From: Kosakonia arachidis
Lineage (GTDB): Bacteria; Pseudomonadota; Gammaproteobacteria; Enterobacterales; Enterobacteriaceae
Direction of reading: 5' to 3'
NCBI RefSeq assembly: GCF_900116535.1
Contig: NZ_FPAU01000002.1
Coordinates: forward strand, 32,556 to 96,555
DNA: 64,000 bases
Part shown: positions 61,160-64,000 of the stretch, in pieces
Layout of the letters: each line of letters opens with the position of its first letter
Position numbering within the stretch: position 1 is the first letter of the stretch
Translations under genes and position numbers: made by a program
The notes under the pieces: model-generated
Databases searched by the model: none
What the model saw: the letters and a program-made list of their open reading frames with translations, nothing else
What the model was told of the DNA's origin: nothing

Positions 61160-62704
61160 TCAGGCGTGACGCGCGAGTAACGCTTCAAATGACTCGCTAT
61201 CCCCGGCTTCAACCTCTGCCTGACGCGCCAGCGATGCTTTGCACTCGGCGATAAAATCTTCCTCATGCAGGATTTCCAGCGGCTCTTCGCGAAGCTGTGA
61301 ACGATACTGATCGCCCAGCGCTTTGCCGGTGCCACCCATACCATTATCGATCATCGAACGCAGAATACGCGCCGAGAAAGTGAGCTCCGGATCGTCGAAG
61401 CTGCCGACCAGTTGTTCACACACCTGCTCGTATTCGTTGCCACCGTACACGCCATCGAGTGTCTGCGCCACTCGTTTCAAATCCTGGAACAGATCTTTGC
61501 CGACCTTCGCCAGCGGGAATTGCGCAGTTTCACAGCCAATACCCAGCGTCAGGCCCGGTTTACGCCCTTCCAGAATCACGCGATTCCAGTTTGTACGCGT
61601 ACACAGCAGTTCGTCGCTGCTCATCTCCGGCGCATCAGCAAGCACGCACCAGACCATAAACAGATCGAGGAAGCGAACCTGCTGCTTGTCAACGCCAATC
61701 GCCGTGAAGGGGTTGATGTCCAGCGAGCGCACTTCAATATATTCAATGCCGCCGCGCAGCAGCGCGTCCGACGGCGTTTCACCGCTGCGGGTTACGCGTT
61801 TCGGGCGGATCGGCGCATACAACTCGTTCTCGATCTGCAAAATATTGGTATTGATTTGCAGATACTTATCGTCTTTCTTCAGACCTATTTTAGCGTACTC
61901 TTCCGAAGGCGTTTTTATCGCCCGCTTCAGCGCCACCACATAATCGTGCAGATTATTAAAGGTGATGCCCAGATTGCTCTGCGATTTATTGGTATAGCCC
62001 AGATCGCTTAAGCGCAGCGACGTGGCATACGGCAGGTAATACATACCATTCGGCGTTTTCTCAAACGGCAGAGTGGTCGGTTTCCCTTGCAGGAACGACG
62101 AACAGATCGCCGGAGACGCACCAAACAGATACGGGATTACCCAGCCGAAACGGTAATAGTTACGAATCAGGCGGAAATAGCCGTCGGAGACCGTATCTTT
62201 ATCGGTACCGCCACTTTTCGCTTCCCAAAACTCCATCGGCAACGAGAAGTTGTAATGCACGCCGGAAATGGTTTGCATCAGCGCGCCATAGCGGTTTTTC
62301 AACCCTTCGCGATAGAGTGTTTTCAGGCGACCGATGTTAGAGGTGCCGTATTGCGCCAACTCAATCTGCTGGCCGTCTTTGATATAGCACGGCATACTCA
62401 GAGGCCACATCCGCTCATCGCCAATCTGGCGGGCGGTGTAGCGATGAATATCACGCATGATCGTCAACATATGGTCGATATCGCTATCGACCGGCGTAAT
62501 AAACTCCAGAAGTGATTCCGCAAAATCAGTGGTGATCCACCGATGAGTTAAGGCAGAGCCGAGCGTCGCTGCATGACCAGTCGTCGCCAGCGAGCCATCT
62601 GCGTTTACGCGCAGCGTCTCACGTTCAAGACCGCGTTGGATCCCCTTAACGACCTGAGGATGTTTTTCCAGCCAGGACAATGCCTGTGATACGTCCGGGA
62701 TCAA
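61160..62704 (-). CDS. gshA: Glutamate-cysteine ligase GshA
   Basis: A 514-residue class I glutamate-cysteine ligase with [41 protein letters not shown] [11 protein letters not shown] and [16 protein letters not shown]. It starts with TTG, as in E. coli. It catalyses the first step of glutathione synthesis. Confidence 0.95.
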   Translation of the reverse strand: MIPDVSQALSWLEKHPQVVKGIQRGLERETLRVNADGSLATTGHAATLGSALTHRWITTDFAESLLEFITPVDSDIDHMLTIMRDIHRYTARQIGDERMWPLSMPCYIKDGQQIELAQYGTSNIGRLKTLYREGLKNRYGALMQTISGVHYNFSLPMEFWEAKSGGTDKDTVSDGYFRLIRNYYRFGWVIPYLFGASPAICSSFLQGKPTTLPFEKTPNGMYYLPYATSLRLSDLGYTNKSQSNLGITFNNLHDYVVALKRAIKTPSEEYAKIGLKKDDKYLQINTNILQIENELYAPIRPKRVTRSGETPSDALLRGGIEYIEVRSLDINPFTAIGVDKQQVRFLDLFMVWCVLADAPEMSSDELLCTRTNWNRVILEGRKPGLTLGIGCETAQFPLAKVGKDLFQDLKRVAQTLDGVYGGNEYEQVCEQLVGSFDDPELTFSARILRSMIDNGMGGTGKALGDQYRSQLREEPLEILHEEDFIAECKASLARQAEVEAGDSESFEALLARHA

Positions 62705-62784
62705 GTTGACCTCCCGCGTGTAATAATCATTTTATTAAGCATAATTGTAATGGTTGACGATTAAAGGTCACTCACTCAATCCAA

Positions 62785-63213
62785 TTAGTGCCACCACGTC
62801 ATACCCTGTAGCGTTACCAGGGCTATCGCCACATAGCGTAACGCCTTGCCAAGGCATAAAAAAAACAGCACTGGTCCCCATGAAAGGCGCATCCAGCCCG
62901 CCAGTAGACACAGCACATCGCCTATAACAGGCATCCAGCTCAGAAGCAGCGCTGCCGCGCCGTAACGCTTGAGCCAGTGAGTCGCTTTTTCCTGCCAGCG
63001 CGATGTTTTACGCTGCGGAAAGAAACGCCCAAGAATAACGTTAGTCAACCCTCCAAGGCTATTACCCATTGTTGCTATTACGACGAGCAACCAGGGCTGA
63101 CTGACACCCGATAGCAGCATTGCAATCAGCACGACCTCAGAATTACCAGGCAACAGCGTGGCGCTGAGGAAGCTACTGGCAAACAATGACAAGAGCGACA
63201 GGCTGTCACTCAC
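62785..63213 (-). CDS. yqaA: YqaA, DedA/SNARE-associated-like membrane protein
   Basis: A 142-residue inner-membrane protein (VTT domain) with LLPGNSEVVLIAML and GNSLGGLTNVILGRF. It is short for the DedA family but matches E. coli YqaA. Its GTG start overlaps the yqaB stop (GTGA). Confidence 0.92.
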   Translation of the reverse strand: MSDSLSLLSLFASSFLSATLLPGNSEVVLIAMLLSGVSQPWLLVVIATMGNSLGGLTNVILGRFFPQRKTSRWQEKATHWLKRYGAAALLLSWMPVIGDVLCLLAGWMRLSWGPVLFFLCLGKALRYVAIALVTLQGMTWWH

Positions 63214-63776
63214 AATAAGCGTACATCAATTGCATCCATACCGGCGGCCTGCGCCGCCTGGATACCAAAATCTGCATCTTCAAATACCACGCATCGCGCT
63301 GGCTCCACGCCCATTTGTTGGGCGCAAAGCAGGAAGGTATCCGGTGCAGGTTTGTGATTTTTAACATGATCGGCAGCAACAACCGCATTGAAATAGTGAC
63401 GCAGGCCAAGGTGCGCCAATAACGCTTCCGCAATCGCGCTTTCACTGCCGGTTCCTACCGACATAGGGCGACGGCCGTGCCACTCTTTTACAACGTCGAT
63501 TAATGGCAGAGGGCGCACTGAATCCAGCAGCATCGCTTTAACCAATGCAGTTTTCTCCTGCGCCAGTGCATGCGGATCGAGATCGCCTTGGTTAGCTTCA
63601 ATAATGAACTGCGCGATACGCCAGGTCGGTGCACCATTTAGCCCAACCATTGACTGCTCGTCAAAACGCATCCCGTAACGCCCCAGCACTTCATTCCAGG
63701 CTTTACGGTGGGTCGGCTCGGTGTCCAGGATGGTGCCATCCATATCAAAAATCAGACCAGCGTAACGTTCGTACAT
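63210..63776 (-). CDS. yqaB: YqaB, fructose-1-phosphatase-type HAD hydrolase
   Basis: A 188-residue HAD phosphatase with motif I FDMDGTILDTEP, motif II PMSVGTGSES, a motif III Lys in VKNHKPAPD and motif IV VVFEDADFGIQA. In E. coli YqaB dephosphorylates fructose-1-phosphate and other sugar phosphates. Translation is coupled to yqaA. Two adjacent ATGs exist; I use 63776 as in E. coli. Confidence 0.94.
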   Translation of the reverse strand: MYERYAGLIFDMDGTILDTEPTHRKAWNEVLGRYGMRFDEQSMVGLNGAPTWRIAQFIIEANQGDLDPHALAQEKTALVKAMLLDSVRPLPLIDVVKEWHGRRPMSVGTGSESAIAEALLAHLGLRHYFNAVVAADHVKNHKPAPDTFLLCAQQMGVEPARCVVFEDADFGIQAAQAAGMDAIDVRLL

Positions 63777-64000
63777 CATGTTCTCACAAAGCGGATAACA
63801 AACAGTTACTTTAACGTAAACAGTGATTTTTGTCGCTGTCAGCAAATGATAAGGACAAATGTTGGTTTTTTCGGGTGGATTGATAGATAAAGCGTAAACA
63901 CGCGATAAAACGAGGAAGAGGTTTAACTAAGATGGTGCATCCGGGAGGATGACTCGTCTTTCGACTCGCCCTGCGGGCCGTTGCTGATGCAACGTTATCC
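63777..64000. other. yqaB upstream region up to window edge
   Basis: Apart from the tRNA-tail repeat, this 220-bp stretch has no gene. It includes GC-rich dyads at the very end (GCCC-TGC-GGGC and CGTTGC-TGAT-GCAACG), likely part of the terminator and processing region of the tRNA operon beyond the edge. Confidence 0.4.
63933..63950 (-). repeat. Stray tRNA-Arg 3'-end fragment (18 nt)
   Basis: Read on the minus strand this is ATCCTCCCGGATGCACCA, the exact 3' end of the enteric tRNA-Arg(ACG) genes (argQ/Y/Z/V) including CCA. The rest of the tRNA is not attached: on the plus strand the sequence goes on GACTCGTC... rather than into the T-arm. It is a duplicated tRNA tail at the border of the tRNA cluster, a type of repeat known from tRNA spacers. 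Confidence 0.75.

Overview
The window is enterobacterial chromosome. The right-hand third carries the conserved Escherichia-type order ygaVP - alaE - ygaC - ygaM - nrdHIEF - proVWX - ygaY - ygaZH - mprA-emrAB - luxS - (micA) - gshA - yqaA - yqaB, and it ends at the edge of the tRNA-Arg cluster that lies before csrA in E. coli. The protein sequences are close to, but clearly diverged from, those of E. coli. Codon use is GC-rich. An Enterobacter, Kosakonia or Klebsiella relative is the best guess; genus cannot be fixed from this sequence alone.

Left accessory part (1-9.9 kb). A minus-strand operon encodes two tandem ureohydrolases, an amino-acid-type periplasmic binding protein and a fused permease-ATPase, with a divergent LysR regulator: probably uptake and hydrolysis of a guanidino compound. 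Next comes a C4/citrate-type carboxylate module: a 2HCT-family symporter, a divergent AEC permease and an NAD-type malic enzyme, with a good CRP site in the shared control region.

AT-rich stretch (9.9-13.7 kb). It holds a periplasmic-sensor diguanylate cyclase, a decayed IS3-family element and two unrecognised proteins, one of them secreted. A run of envelope and redox genes follows (13.7-19.9 kb): a DsbA-like oxidoreductase, an acetyltransferase, an esterase, and the compact operon peroxiredoxin - DsbD-like - ECF sigma - NrsF-type anti-sigma.

Transport part (19.9-36 kb). There is a ferric/sugar-phosphate-type ABC transporter, an orphan PD-(D/E)XK-like protein, a phosphonate-type ABC transporter (phnC-D-E-E) behind a PHO box with a HAD phosphatase, and the full sucrose regulon scrK-scrY-A-B-scrR with three identical operator palindromes. 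A secreted lipase follows.

Core part (37-64 kb). ygaVP is followed by genes that E. coli does not have here: an orphan Dcm-type methylase, a chemoreceptor with an NWETF tail, relocated yqaE, and a YodC-like protein, where E. coli has stpA. alaE, ygaC and ygaM then lead into the class Ib ribonucleotide reductase and proU operons, and on to the efflux operon mprA-emrAB. Between emrB and luxS sits an extra long-form 2-isopropylmalate synthase gene with a convergent AraC regulator. Its ribosome-binding site lies inside a perfect inverted repeat. luxS, the sRNA MicA with a sigma-E-type promoter, gshA, yqaA and yqaB close the window. A stray 18-nt tRNA-Arg 3' end lies just before the right edge.
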